From assembly GCA_000245075.1 (NCBI GenBank), contig JH599948.1, forward strand, positions 1-32,733: a stretch of DNA of 32,733 nt, read 5' to 3'. Both the position numbers and the translations under genes were made by a program. The DNA is from Acetobacteraceae bacterium AT-5844. GTDB taxonomy: Bacteria > Pseudomonadota > Alphaproteobacteria > Acetobacterales > Acetobacteraceae. Below the pieces are notes generated by a model that searched no databases, was not told the DNA's origin, and saw nothing but the letters and a program-made list of their open reading frames with translations. Of this stretch, positions 1 to 8,757 are shown piece by piece; within the stretch, counting starts at the first letter, position 1, and each line of letters begins with the position of its first letter.

Positions 1-2
1 CT

Positions 3-593
3 CCCCGGCCGCGCCCGGCGCCGCCGGCCCCTTCCTCGCCGCTCAGCGCGCCTTACGCGCTGCACCGCCTGCACGCGGCCATGCCCGCCGGCGCGGTGCT
101 GGTCGAGGAAGCGCCGTCCCACCGCCCGGCCATGCACGCACAGATGCCGATACGCGACTGGGGCGGCTTCTTCACCATGGCCAGCGGCGGGCTCGGCTAC
201 GGGCTGCCCGGCGCGGTCGGCGTAGCACTGGGCAGGCCAGGGCAGCGCGTGGTCTGCCTGATCGGCGACGGGTCCTTCATGTACTCACCCCAGGCACTCT
301 GGACGGCGGTGCAGGAACGGCTGTCGCTGGCCGTGGTCGTGATGAATAACGCGGGCTATGGCGCCATGCGCTCCTTTTCCCGCGTGCTGCAGGTGCGGGA
401 CGCGCCGGGTATCGATCTCCCCGGCCTCGATTTCGTGTCGCTCGCCCGCAGCATGGCATGCCCGGCGCGCGCGGTGGCCACGCCGGAGGATCTGGACGCC
501 GCCCTTGCCGAGGCCATGGCGGCGGAGGGGCCGTTCCTGGTCGAGGTCGCCGTCGATGGCGCCATCGCCACGCTCTACGACGAGAAGAAGTAA
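3..593 (+). CDS. ThDP-dependent decarboxylase (benzoylformate decarboxylase-like), 3'-partial of gene
   Basis: The frame is open to the left edge, so only the C-terminal part (about 196 codons) is present. It is the pyrophosphate-binding domain of the ThDP enzyme superfamily: the Mg/ThDP motif begins at GDGSFMYSP (around base 264) and runs to the NNAGYG segment about 28 residues later. Upstream, GGLGYGLPGAVGVALG is the glycine-rich stretch typical of acetolactate synthase and benzoylformate decarboxylase. The final residues FLVEVAVD are also typical of the family. I infer a 2-oxo-acid decarboxylase giving an aldehyde, because an aldehyde dehydrogenase starts 17 bp downstream. An acetolactate-synthase-type carboligase cannot be excluded because the substrate-contacting N-terminal domain lies outside the window. 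Confidence 0.85.
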   Translation, partial: PRPRPAPPAPSSPLSAPYALHRLHAAMPAGAVLVEEAPSHRPAMHAQMPIRDWGGFFTMASGGLGYGLPGAVGVALGRPGQRVVCLIGDGSFMYSPQALWTAVQERLSLAVVVMNNAGYGAMRSFSRVLQVRDAPGIDLPGLDFVSLARSMACPARAVATPEDLDAALAEAMAAEGPFLVEVAVDGAIATLYDEKK

Positions 594-610
594 GAGGAAG
601 GAAGAACCAG

Positions 611-2107
611 ATGCTCGACGTGCCCCTGATCATCGGAGAGGGTGACCGCCCCGCGACCGGCGCGGCCACCTTCGAGCGGCGCAACCCCGTGACGGGCGAG
701 GTCGCGACGCGCGCCGCCGCCGCCACGGTGGAGGACGCGCTGGCAGCCTGCGACGCCGCGGCGGCCGCCTTTCCCGCCTGGTCGAAGCTCGGCCCCAATG
801 CCCGCCGCGCGATCCTGCTGAAGGCGGCGGACGCCCTTGCCGCCAAGGCGCCCGAGTTCATCCGCCTGATGGCCGAGGAAATCGGCGCCACGGCGGGCTG
901 GGCCGGGTTCAACGTGCATCTGGCCGCCGGCATGCTGCGCGAGGCGGCGGCGGCGACAACGCAGGTCGCAGGCGAGGTCATCCCCTCCGACAAGCCGGGC
1001 TGCATTGCCATGTCGGTCCGCGCCCCGGTTGGGGTGGTGCTGGGCATGGCCCCCTGGAACGCGCCGGTGATCCTGGGCGTGCGCGCCCTGGCCCTGCCGC
1101 TCGCCTGCGGCAACACCGTGGTGCTGAAGGCGAGCGAGACATGCCCCGGCACGCACAGCCTGATTGCCCAGGCGCTGCGGGAAGGCGGCGTGCCGCCCGG
1201 CGCCGTGAACGTGGTGACCCATGCCGCGCAGGATGCGCCGGCCGTGGTGGAGGCGATGATCGCCCACAAGGCCGTGCGGCGCGTGAACTTCACCGGCTCC
1301 ACCAAGGTTGGCCGCATTGTCGCGATGCACGCCGCGAAGCACCTCAAGCCCGTATTGCTGGAATTGGGTGGCAAGGCGCCGATGATCGTGCTGGAGGATG
1401 CGGATCTGGAGGAGGCCGTGAAGGCGGCGGCCTTCGGGGCCTTCATGAACCAGGGCCAGATCTGCATGTCCACCGAGCGGCTGGTGGTGGTGGACAGCGT
1501 GGCGGATGCCTTCGCGCAGCGCTTGGCCGAGTTCGTGGCGACCCTGCCGGTGGGCGACCCGCGCACGGGCACGGTGTTCCTCGGCTCGGTCGTGGACGAG
1601 GCGTCCGCCGTGAAGGTGGAGGCGCTGATCGCCGACGCCGTTTCCAAGGGCGCGACGCTGCTGGGCGGCGGGCCCCGGAAGGGCACGATCATGCCCGCTT
1701 CGATCCTGGACCGCGTCACGCCGGAGATGACGATCTACGCGGAGGAAAGCTTCGGGCCAGTCGTTGCCATGATCCGCGTCAAGGATGCGGAGGAAGCGAT
1801 CCGCGTCGCCAACGACACGGAATACGGCCTCTCCGCCGCCATCTTCACGCGGGATGTTGCCCGAGGCCTGGCCTTGGCGCAGCGGGTCGAGAGCGGCATC
1901 TGCCACGTGAATGGTCCGACTGTGCATGACGAAGCGCAGATGCCGTTCGGCGGGACGAAATCGAGCGGCTATGGCCGCTTTGGCGGCCGCGCCGGAATCG
2001 CTGAGTTCACAGAACTCCGCTGGATCACCGTGGAGACCCAGCCCGGCCAGTATCCATTCCCGCCGGCAGCGAAATCACCGCCGCCCGCGACACCCGGCGC
2101 GCATTAA
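611..2107 (+). CDS. NAD(P)-dependent aldehyde dehydrogenase (benzaldehyde/salicylaldehyde/vanillin type)
   Basis: This 498-residue protein has normal ALDH length and every catalytic landmark: N150 in MAPWNAP, K173 in VLKASE, the cofactor-loop FTGSTKVGR near 227-235, general base E251 in LELGGKAP and nucleophile C285 in NQGQICMSTER. The motif set is closest to the salicylaldehyde/vanillin/benzaldehyde dehydrogenase subgroup, which oxidises aromatic aldehydes to acids. The start is fixed by a purine-rich SD (AGGAAGGAAG) just before ATG 611; the longer frame from 458 overlaps the upstream gene and has no SD. Its position directly behind a ThDP decarboxylase suggests a decarboxylation-then-oxidation pair, as in the mandelate pathway. 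Substrate is inferred, not seen. Confidence 0.93.
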   Translation: MLDVPLIIGEGDRPATGAATFERRNPVTGEVATRAAAATVEDALAACDAAAAAFPAWSKLGPNARRAILLKAADALAAKAPEFIRLMAEEIGATAGWAGFNVHLAAGMLREAAAATTQVAGEVIPSDKPGCIAMSVRAPVGVVLGMAPWNAPVILGVRALALPLACGNTVVLKASETCPGTHSLIAQALREGGVPPGAVNVVTHAAQDAPAVVEAMIAHKAVRRVNFTGSTKVGRIVAMHAAKHLKPVLLELGGKAPMIVLEDADLEEAVKAAAFGAFMNQGQICMSTERLVVVDSVADAFAQRLAEFVATLPVGDPRTGTVFLGSVVDEASAVKVEALIADAVSKGATLLGGGPRKGTIMPASILDRVTPEMTIYAEESFGPVVAMIRVKDAEEAIRVANDTEYGLSAAIFTRDVARGLALAQRVESGICHVNGPTVHDEAQMPFGGTKSSGYGRFGGRAGIAEFTELRWITVETQPGQYPFPPAAKSPPPATPGAH

Positions 2108-2144
2108 CGCGGCCAGGTTACGATCAGGGAGGAAACATAAAAAA

Positions 2145-3128
2145 ATGAAGATCAACCTGACACGCCGGGCCGTGCTGAGCGCCGCAGCGACGGCGCTGGC
2201 GGCGTATCCGGTCCGGGCGCAGGGCACGGGCTGGCCCAGCAAGCCAGTGCGCATCGTGGTCCCATTCCCACCCGGAGGGCTAGTGGACACGCTGGCACGC
2301 TCCGTCTCGCAAACGCTGGCCGCGCGGTTTGGGCAGCCTTTCGTAGTGGACAACCGCGCGGGCGCGGGCGGCAACATCGGCGCTGACCTCGTCGCGAAGG
2401 CCGCGCCGGATGGCTACACGCTGCTGGTCTCGTCCATGGGGCCGCTAGCGGTGAACCAGTTCATCTACTCATCCATGCCCTATGACACCAATGCAGCCTT
2501 CGCGCCGGTTACCTTGCTGGCTTCCACGCCCAAGGTGATCTGCGTGGCGAATGCCAGGCCATGGCGGAACCTTGCCCAGCTGATTGCCGCGGCCAAGGAG
2601 CGGCCCGGGCAACTCACGGCGGGATCGGCCGGCGCGGGCAGTAGCCTTCATCTGGCGCTTGAACTGTTCAAGGGTACAACGGGCACGGATATCCAGCACG
2701 TCCCCTATCGTGGTGCGGCGCCGGCCATCACGGACCTGGTCGCCGGCAACATCGACATGGTCATCGATAACGTCCCCAATATTCTCGGCCATATCCGCGG
2801 TAACGCGGTGCGGCCACTGGCCGTCGCAACGGAGCAGAGACTGCCGCAATTGCCCGACGTGCCGACCACGGCGGAGGCCGGCGTGCCTGGCTTCGTCTTT
2901 GGCACCGCCTTCGGCATGGCAGCGCCGGCCGGAACGCCCGATGCCATCATTGACATGCTGGCCGGTGCCGTCGCGGCTGCCATGCAGGACCCGGCTGTCG
3001 GTGGCAAGTTGGCGGAGCAGGGCACCATCCTCGGTGGACAGGGCCCGGCGGCCTTCGCGGCGCTGATCGAGCGGGAAAAGAAAACGCTGGAGCCCGTCAT
3101 CAAGCGTGCCAACATCCGGGCGGATTAG
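2145..3128 (+). CDS. Bug/TctC family tripartite tricarboxylate transporter substrate-binding protein
   Basis: This 327-residue periplasmic receptor starts with MKINLTRRAVLSAAA, a Tat-like signal peptide probably cut after PVRAQ. Family marks are the WPSKPVRIVVPFPPGG segment followed by DTLAR, the VVDNRAGAGGNIGAD loop, the HVPYRG motif near 185, and DVPTTAEAGVPGF. Bug proteins bind carboxylates such as dicarboxylates and aromatic acids and hand them to TctAB permeases. No tctA or tctB gene lies in the window, so this is an orphan receptor. A strong SD (AGGGAGGAAAC, 2125-2135) precedes ATG 2145. It follows the aldehyde dehydrogenase after 37 bp and is probably cotranscribed, which suggests that it binds the acid the two enzymes degrade. 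Confidence 0.94.
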   Translation: MKINLTRRAVLSAAATALAAYPVRAQGTGWPSKPVRIVVPFPPGGLVDTLARSVSQTLAARFGQPFVVDNRAGAGGNIGADLVAKAAPDGYTLLVSSMGPLAVNQFIYSSMPYDTNAAFAPVTLLASTPKVICVANARPWRNLAQLIAAAKERPGQLTAGSAGAGSSLHLALELFKGTTGTDIQHVPYRGAAPAITDLVAGNIDMVIDNVPNILGHIRGNAVRPLAVATEQRLPQLPDVPTTAEAGVPGFVFGTAFGMAAPAGTPDAIIDMLAGAVAAAMQDPAVGGKLAEQGTILGGQGPAAFAALIEREKKTLEPVIKRANIRAD

Positions 3129-3517
3129 CCTCGGGCGGACGACCCGTCCTCGGATGGAGAATCGGGCCTGGAGGCAGCCATCACGAGTGATATTGGCATT
3201 GCGCGTTGACGACTAACCATACGTGCACGGCAAATTCGCGCAGTTCAGCTACGCCTCGCTTTACCGCTGGCATCAGCTTGGGCTGGTCGGCTCTTAGCGC
3301 TCAATGCTCTACTGGGCCGTAGACCTGCCGTGCCACGCCAGCGGGCCTGAGAATGCCCGAACAGGTGGTCACGGTACTCCCGCATCATCTCCATGCACAT
3401 ACAGGCAGTAGCAGGCACACTCCAACCAAGAGCGTGCCTGCGTCGCTGCGACCCGCCTCGTCGGCTATCGGGCCTTGACCGCTCCGGCTTACCCCTAGCC
3501 CTCTCGCGGTGAGAGAG
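3129..3517. other. Gap without a recognisable gene
   Basis: Only short open frames occur here, including one ending in SYASLYRWHQLGLVGS (stop near 3298) that looks coding-like but that I cannot assign. A small hairpin (GGACG/CGTCC, 3137-3149) just after the Bug gene lacks a T-run, so it is weak as a terminator. CTCTC/GAGAG at 3501-3515 lies just beyond the 3' end of the next minus-strand gene and could be its terminator stem. Confidence 0.4.
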
Positions 3518-3727
3518 TCAGCGGCCAGCCTTCTGGTCGTGCTCCGACTTCCACATCAGCAGAAGCGCGAGCACGAGCGCGAAGAAGGCCGCGACGACCG
3601 GGACCTGTAAAAGCGCCGCGGCGGCGATGAGGGCGACCAGCACGCCAGCACAGAGCCAGGTGCGGGTGGTCATCACGGTCCAGAGCGGATCAAAGAGAGC
3701 AAAAACCGGAGCCAAAAAGCCGTACAT
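3518..3727 (-). CDS. Small two-helix membrane protein, unknown
   Basis: The predicted protein has 69 residues (MYGFLAPVFALFDPLW...). It has a hydrophobic segment around residues 22-38, a second one at about 40-58, and a charged C-terminal tail (WKSEHDQKAGR). An SD-like GGAGG lies 8-12 bases before ATG 3727, so I prefer this start to the longer frame reaching 3844, whose N-terminal extension overlaps the neighbouring LysR relic. I do not recognise a family. The clean amphipathic organisation and good SD argue for a real gene within an otherwise decayed segment. No partner gene is evident. Confidence 0.55.
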   Translation of the reverse strand: MYGFLAPVFALFDPLWTVMTTRTWLCAGVLVALIAAAALLQVPVVAAFFALVLALLLMWKSEHDQKAGR

Positions 3728-3765
3728 GGGCGTGGCCTCCAGGAGGCGGCGGGATCGCCGCCTCA

Positions 3766-4169
3766 TGCATATGGGGCATGGCCGTCCCACCGCCAGACTG
3801 TTTCGGAATAGAATTGATACACTCTCTCCCGCAATGCAGGCCAAGATTTACTGTCTTCGGTACGGCTCAAGCTTGCGTATTCTGCTGCCAGGAAATCCAA
3901 GAGCGCCCGCAACGAAGGAAGCAATCCTCTCCTTGATGGAAACGTCGCATGAAGATGCCGGCTCTCGGTGCCCAGTCAGGGAGGACGTCGATCAATCTGC
4001 CCGCCTTCAGATCCTCTCGCCCCACCATGGCTGGGAATTAGCACACCCCAACGCCGCGCAGTGCCGCCAGCCGTAACGCGACCATGTCCTCGGTGACAAA
4101 GCGAGGCCGGTTCTGGCCCGCTAGGTCATGCAAATCATCCTGGCTCTCCCCTTCCAAGCGTAACCTCAG
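3766..4169 (-). pseudogene. LysR-type regulator C-terminal relic, truncated, with stop and frameshift
   Basis: Reading the minus strand from about 4169 gives a clear C-terminal effector-domain tail of a LysR regulator: RFVTEDMVALRLAALRGVGVC, then an in-frame TAA (complement of 4038-4040), then FPAMVGREDLKAGRLIDVLP and DWAPRAG. A one-base deletion near 3950 shifts the frame, after which the expected ending HATFPSRRGLLPSLRALLDF and LAAEYASL continues. The helix-turn-helix half is missing. The relic lies antisense to nothing functional that I can see. The match to the LysR C-terminus is visible by eye; the precise ends are approximate. It may once have regulated the adjacent decarboxylase/dehydrogenase operon. 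Confidence 0.75.
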
Positions 4170-4618
4170 GCAAGTCTCGTATTAAGCTAGGGAAAATACC
4201 TGATCCCTTCCTCGCTCACGCGCCACGTAAGTTCGAGGAAGCGGATGTACTTGTGTCATGCCAGCTGGATCAGCTGAGTCATCTGTGGATGAGGAAGCAG
4301 CCCATGAGGTTGGATAGAGGGGCTCGACGATGACACCGTCTCCCTCTTCTCGGGGCAGAATCCGCATTGGCTGGCATGCTATAAGGCGTTGCCCATCGCT
4401 CCTTGCGCGGCGGCGGCCAGACTTCGGCTGGCCAGCACGGTCGGCTCTGATCCTATCCAAAAGCAGGCGGAGCAGATGCGCCCTGATAGCTCGTTAGAAA
4501 GCGTAGGCCGTAGGTCAGAGCGGCTGAGCAAGGAGCGAGGTCTTGATGAATCGGCTCCTATTATGCCGGACCATGAGCCGTGACGTCCTGCCCTTCCACC
4601 TTACCTGCAACGATTTTC
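4170..4618. other. Gap without a recognisable gene
   Basis: The only longer frame is a minus-strand one of about 90 codons (4182-4460), with no SD and no family resemblance. The lower coding quality suggests decayed or foreign sequence between two pseudogenes. Confidence 0.4.
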
Positions 4619-5314
4619 ATGAAACACATTCTCCGCCTTGGCCTTCCCATAGTGGCTTCCCTCCTGGCTGGCTGCAGCCAGGGTGGCAGCGCAGAGCACC
4701 GCCGGCGCCGCCTGGCTGACACGGGAGGCGACCAGCATGGTGCAAGTTTTTTCTCACGCCCGGAGTGGGAGGGCGTGCGTAATCTCTCCGCTGGCGCCAG
4801 GGGATCTTCATCACGCCCAGCGCCGACCGCGCCGGCTTCGTAGTGGGGGCAGAGCACGCGGATGGGCTGCTGCTGGTCCGCCACGGCATGGAGTGGAGCG
4901 ACCCCACCTTCGTCACGCTCAGCAACTTCGATGTGGGCTTCCTGGCCGGGGTCTCCCGCTCCGAGTTGCTTATGTACGTGCTGACAGACCGGGCGGTGCG
5001 GCAATTCCTCAGCGGCGCGGGACGGGTCAGCGGCTCGGGCGGCTTGTGCTGGATGATTGGGGCGTGGGGGGCTGGGAGCCGGCGGTATCTCCGGCGGCGT
5101 GCAGGCCCTGACCATTGAGACCTCGCGCGGGCTTTTCGCCGGCGGAGGCTTCGGCTCCGCGCAGATGAGGCTGAACGATGCGATGAACCGAGTGGTCTAT
5201 GGTGCGGGCTTCGACGCCAGCCGGGTCCTGGCGGAACGCGGCGGCACCTTCGCACCAGCCATGGCATTGCGGGGCGAACTCGCCCAAGCCGTGCGCCACA
5301 GTGCCGGTCGGTGA
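4619..5314 (+). pseudogene. SYLF-domain (YSC84-like) lipoprotein gene broken by several frameshifts
   Basis: The 5' end encodes a lipoprotein signal, MKHILRLGLPIVASLLAGCS, with lipobox LLAGC. The rest of a SYLF lipid-binding domain is then recoverable only by hopping between frames: AGAAWLTREATSMVQVF, RPEWEGVRNLSAGARG, IFITPSADRAGFVVGAEH with DGLLLVRHGMEWSDPTFVTL, and finally GVQALTIETSRGLFAGGGFG with RVVYGAGFDASRVL. At least four frame changes are needed, at roughly 4690, 4765, 4800 and 5050. The total of about 232 codons matches intact alphaproteobacterial SYLF lipoproteins. So many shifts point to real decay, although clustered sequencing errors would look the same. SYLF proteins bind membranes and are usually envelope-associated. 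Confidence 0.78.
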
Positions 5315-5443
5315 CGCCGAAGGGAGAAGCCAAGGGGTGCCCAGGCGGCCAGGCAAAGCCGGCCTGACCGCACCCCACGCCGACCTCTTCGCCTCTCGGT
5401 GCTGCCTGGCCTGTTCCCCAACGAGGTGCCGCAGGAGGTGGGC

Positions 5444-7138
5444 CTAGCTCAACGCCACCACCAGCGGCCCGATCATCGTCAGCATGATGTTGCCGACCGC
5501 ATAGGCGACGGTGAAGCCGAGCACGGGCGTTGAGCTTTCCGCTACATCCGAGGCGGCGAGCATCGCCGCATCCTGCGTCTGCGCGCCGGCGATGGCGCCG
5601 CAGAGGATGACAGGGTTCATCCGCAACACCCAGCGCCCCACGGCCAGCGCCGCCAGCAGCGGCAGCACCGCCACCACGGCGCCGGCCAGCAACACCGCCA
5701 CCCCCTGTTGCTGCAACGCCGCCAGGGCGGCGGGGCCGGCATTCAGGCCAATGATGGCAACGAAGATCGCCAGCCCGACATCCCATAGCACCCGCGCCGC
5801 CTGGGGCGGCAGGTCACCGATCAGCGGGTTGCGCGCGTGGTACCAGCCGCAAACCAGGCCCGCGACCAGGATGGCGCCGCCAGAGCCCAGGGTGATGGGG
5901 ATGCCATGCACCTGTACCTCCAGCAACCCGAGCAGGGTGCCCGCCAGCAGGCCGAAGCCCAGCATCGCCAAATCGGACCGCTCGCTTTCTGCCTTACGGC
6001 GGCCGATGGCGGCGATGACGCCTTCGACCTGCTGCCGCGGCCCGACAATCCGGGCCAGGTCCCCCACCATCACTTGCAGCGTCGGCGTGATGGCGATTTC
6101 CTGCCCCTGGCGGATGACGGACGTCAGGAACACGCCATGGGCCAGGTCGCCCAGCTCCGCCGAGACCTCCTGAAGCGTGCGGCCGGAGAAGGCGCGCTTC
6201 GTCACCACCACCTCGGCGGCGAAGGTCTCCATCGGCGCCAGCAGGTCCCATCCCTCCAGCTCCGGCCCGATCAGCGCCATGGCGGCGACGATGGCGGGCC
6301 GGCGCCCCGCGACCACCAGTTCGTCCCCCTCCCGCAGCGTCAGCCCCGGCGTGATGGGCAGCACGGCGCCGTCGCGCTTCAGATGCTCGATGGAAGCGCG
6401 GCCTTCGGCCAGGATGGCCTCGATCTCGGCAACGCTGCGGCCGGCGCCGGTGGTGACGCGGAAGCCGCGCGCGTCGATGCGGCGATAGGCCAGGCCGTGT
6501 CTCGGCCCGCCGGAGCTGGCCGCGATGCTGGCCTCCAGCGCCCGCGCCTCGGCCTTGAGGTCCACGCCCATCATGCGCGGCGCGACCTGGGAGACGAAGA
6601 ACACCACGGCGATGGTGCCGAAGACATAGGTGAGCGCGAAGGCAACGGCGGCATTCGCCTCCAGGGTGCGGATGGCCTCCGGCGAGAGCGGCAGGGCGGC
6701 CAGCGCGCCGCTGGCCGTGCCCAGCAGCGCGGTTTCCGTCAGCGCGCCCGCCGCCATGCCGGCGGCGGTGCCCTTGTCGAAGCCCAGCAGCCGCGCCATC
6801 ACCACGGCGCTGAGCAGCCCGGTGAGGGAGACCGTCGCCGCGATCGCCACGGTGTTGAGCGTGCGCCAGCTCAGCGAGGCGAAGAATTGCGGCCCGCCCG
6901 CGAAGCCGACGGAGAAGACGAACAGTCCGAAGGCCAGCGTCTTCAGCGTGGTGGGCAGGACGATGCCCGCCGGCCCGGTGAGGGTGACGCCGAGCACCAC
7001 CGCCACCAGCAGCACCGCTGCCGCGTTGCCGAGCGCGAAGCGGCCCAGCTTTACCCGCCCCAGCGGCACGCCGATGCAGAGCGCGGCGAAGATGGCGGTC
7101 TCCGGCGCCAGGTGCAGGATGCGCGTGACGAACTCCAT
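5444..7138 (-). CDS. AspT-family aspartate:alanine-type antiporter (first copy)
   Basis: This 564-residue membrane protein has the AspT layout: an N-terminal Asp-Al_Ex membrane domain (about 1-170, with FGLFVFSVGFAGGPQFF), a central cytoplasmic pair of TrkA_C/RCK_C-like domains (about 200-370, ending IGRRKAESE) and a second Asp-Al_Ex domain (about 385-564, with LGLLEVQVHGIPITLG and GAIAGAQTQDAAML). The family exchanges an amino acid for its decarboxylation product, generating proton motive force. It begins 30 bp after the glutamate decarboxylase stop, behind an SD GGAGGGAGG, so the two are very probably one transcript. I therefore infer glutamate:GABA exchange rather than aspartate:alanine exchange. 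The substrate is not shown by the sequence. Confidence 0.9.
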   Translation of the reverse strand: MEFVTRILHLAPETAIFAALCIGVPLGRVKLGRFALGNAAAVLLVAVVLGVTLTGPAGIVLPTTLKTLAFGLFVFSVGFAGGPQFFASLSWRTLNTVAIAATVSLTGLLSAVVMARLLGFDKGTAAGMAAGALTETALLGTASGALAALPLSPEAIRTLEANAAVAFALTYVFGTIAVVFFVSQVAPRMMGVDLKAEARALEASIAASSGGPRHGLAYRRIDARGFRVTTGAGRSVAEIEAILAEGRASIEHLKRDGAVLPITPGLTLREGDELVVAGRRPAIVAAMALIGPELEGWDLLAPMETFAAEVVVTKRAFSGRTLQEVSAELGDLAHGVFLTSVIRQGQEIAITPTLQVMVGDLARIVGPRQQVEGVIAAIGRRKAESERSDLAMLGFGLLAGTLLGLLEVQVHGIPITLGSGGAILVAGLVCGWYHARNPLIGDLPPQAARVLWDVGLAIFVAIIGLNAGPAALAALQQQGVAVLLAGAVVAVLPLLAALAVGRWVLRMNPVILCGAIAGAQTQDAAMLAASDVAESSTPVLGFTVAYAVGNIMLTMIGPLVVALS

Positions 7139-7168
7139 CTCACACGCCTCCCTCCGCCCGCCCCGGGC

Positions 7169-8566
7169 TCAGCACTTGGCGGGGCTGGACTTGTAGGCGT
7201 CGTGCAGGGAGGGCGGCGTCGCGTTGCCGCCATGCTTCTCCAGCCACTGGCAGGCCTGGATGATGTCGCCGGCCAGGATGCCCAGCGTGTTGGCGTTGAG
7301 GTGGGGCCGCACGACGACGCGGAGCGAGTTGATGGCCTGCGCGTCCGGCGGCATGGAATAGGCCGAGATGACCCAGCCGCGCTCGCGGACCTTGGCGGAA
7401 ATATCGAACTCGTTGAAGTTCGTGTATTCCGGCTTCAGCGTCAGCGCGACGACGGGGATGCGCTGCGTCTCGTTCATGATGGTGAAGTAGCCGCTCTGCA
7501 CCAGCAGGTCGCGCAGATGCACCGCGTTCTCCACGGTCTTCGTCATGATCCGCGCGTAGCCCTCGAAGCCCAGCCGGATGAAGGTGTAGTACTGGTAGGC
7601 GATCTGGAAGGCGTTGCGGCTGAAGTTCAGCGTCGCCGTCGGCATCTCCCCACCCAGGTAGTTGACGTAGAAGATCAGGTCCTTGTTGAAGACCGTGTCG
7701 TCGCGGAACACCACCCAGCCGAGCCCCGGCGGCACCAGGCCGAATTTGTGGCCGGAGGCGTTGATGGATTGCACGCGCGGCAGCCGGAAGTCCCACTTGT
7801 AGTCTGGGTAGCAGAAGGGATTGACGAAGGCGCCCGAGGCTCCGTCGATATGCATGGGGATGCTGATGCCGGTGCGCTTCTCATAGGCGTCGAGCCAGTC
7901 ATGGATCTCCTGGATGTCGTCATCCTCGCCCGTGAAGGTCTGGCCGGCGATGGCGACGACGGCGATGGTGTTCTCGTCCACCAGCCGCTCCAGATGCTCC
8001 GTGGTCAGGCGGTAGTTTCCGGGCTTCAGCGGCGCGATGCGCGGCTCCACGTCGAAATAGCGCAGGAACTTCTTCCAGACGATCTGCACGTTGCCGCCGG
8101 TGACCATGTTGGGGCGGGTGGCATCCTTCCCCGCCTTCTCCCGCGCCTGGCGCCAGTTCCACTTATGCGCCAGCCCCGCCAGCATGCAGGCCTCGGAGGA
8201 GCCGACCGTCGCCGTGCCGTAGGGGGAGACATCCGCCGGGCCGTTCCACAGGTGGTGCAGCCAGCGCACCATCCGCCCTTCCATGGCGAAGAGCTGCGGG
8301 TACATGTCGTGGTCGATGTAGTTCTTCAGGAAGTGCTCGTGGACGATCTCCTCCGCCTCCGGCTCGGTAAAGGTCGTCACGAAGGAGGAGAGGTTCATCA
8401 TCGGCCGGGCATCGGTCCAGGCCTCGCTGTTCACCACCGCCTTGGCCACCCGCGCGGGCACACCCTTCTCGGGCATGTGGTCCGTCGGGACCTGCATGTT
8501 GAACATGTCCCAGGGTGTCATCTTCTCAGGCTCTTCGGCGGCCATGCGGGCGGGATGATCGGTCAT
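7169..8566 (-). CDS. gadB: Glutamate decarboxylase (PLP-dependent)
   Basis: At 465 residues this matches bacterial GadA/GadB (466 in E. coli) end to end: IGSSEACMLGG-like VGSSEACMLAG at 121-131, PNMVTGGNVQIVWKKFLRY at 152-170, HIDGASGAF with the PLP-ring aspartate D241, and SGHKFG with Schiff-base lysine K274. It converts glutamate to GABA and consumes a cytosolic proton. ATG 8566 has a perfect SD (AAGAGGAG). The downstream antiporter gene is in the same operon, and a MarC-family gene lies 191 bp upstream on the same strand. The C-terminus ends in DAYKSSPAKC and lacks the penultimate histidine that closes the E. coli enzyme at neutral pH. Confidence 0.96.
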   Translation of the reverse strand: MTDHPARMAAEEPEKMTPWDMFNMQVPTDHMPEKGVPARVAKAVVNSEAWTDARPMMNLSSFVTTFTEPEAEEIVHEHFLKNYIDHDMYPQLFAMEGRMVRWLHHLWNGPADVSPYGTATVGSSEACMLAGLAHKWNWRQAREKAGKDATRPNMVTGGNVQIVWKKFLRYFDVEPRIAPLKPGNYRLTTEHLERLVDENTIAVVAIAGQTFTGEDDDIQEIHDWLDAYEKRTGISIPMHIDGASGAFVNPFCYPDYKWDFRLPRVQSINASGHKFGLVPPGLGWVVFRDDTVFNKDLIFYVNYLGGEMPTATLNFSRNAFQIAYQYYTFIRLGFEGYARIMTKTVENAVHLRDLLVQSGYFTIMNETQRIPVVALTLKPEYTNFNEFDISAKVRERGWVISAYSMPPDAQAINSLRVVVRPHLNANTLGILAGDIIQACQWLEKHGGNATPPSLHDAYKSSPAKC

Positions 8567-8757
8567 GGTGATCTCCTCTTTGTCTCACCATGGCGTACCG
8601 GGAGCACCGGTGCCCGGCCATCAGGTCAATCCCTGATTCCACCTGCGATGGAACCGGATGCGGCGTCCCGGACCTGGCCGCCGTCTGACGCTTCGCGTGC
8701 CCCCGCCTCCGCCGCTTCCGCCTTGGGCGGCCTGCCCTGAGCGGATCGGCATTCCGC

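Noticed and set aside
575-1927. Long minus-strand frame opposite the aldehyde dehydrogenase
   Set aside because: The translation is Arg/His/Gly-rich and has no domains; the plus-strand gene has all ALDH catalytic residues.
3223-3298. Short segment ending SYASLYRWHQLGLVGS that could be a transposase relic
   Set aside because: Too short to assign, with no terminal inverted repeats or target duplications nearby.
4182-4460. Minus-strand frame of about 90 codons
   Set aside because: No SD, no family resemblance, and composition unlike neighbouring genes; it lies between two pseudogenes.
5837-8740. Very long plus-strand open frame (967 codons)
   Set aside because: It is antisense to the antiporter and gadB genes and is rich in Arg, Gln, Gly and His, as expected for a shadow frame in GC-rich DNA.
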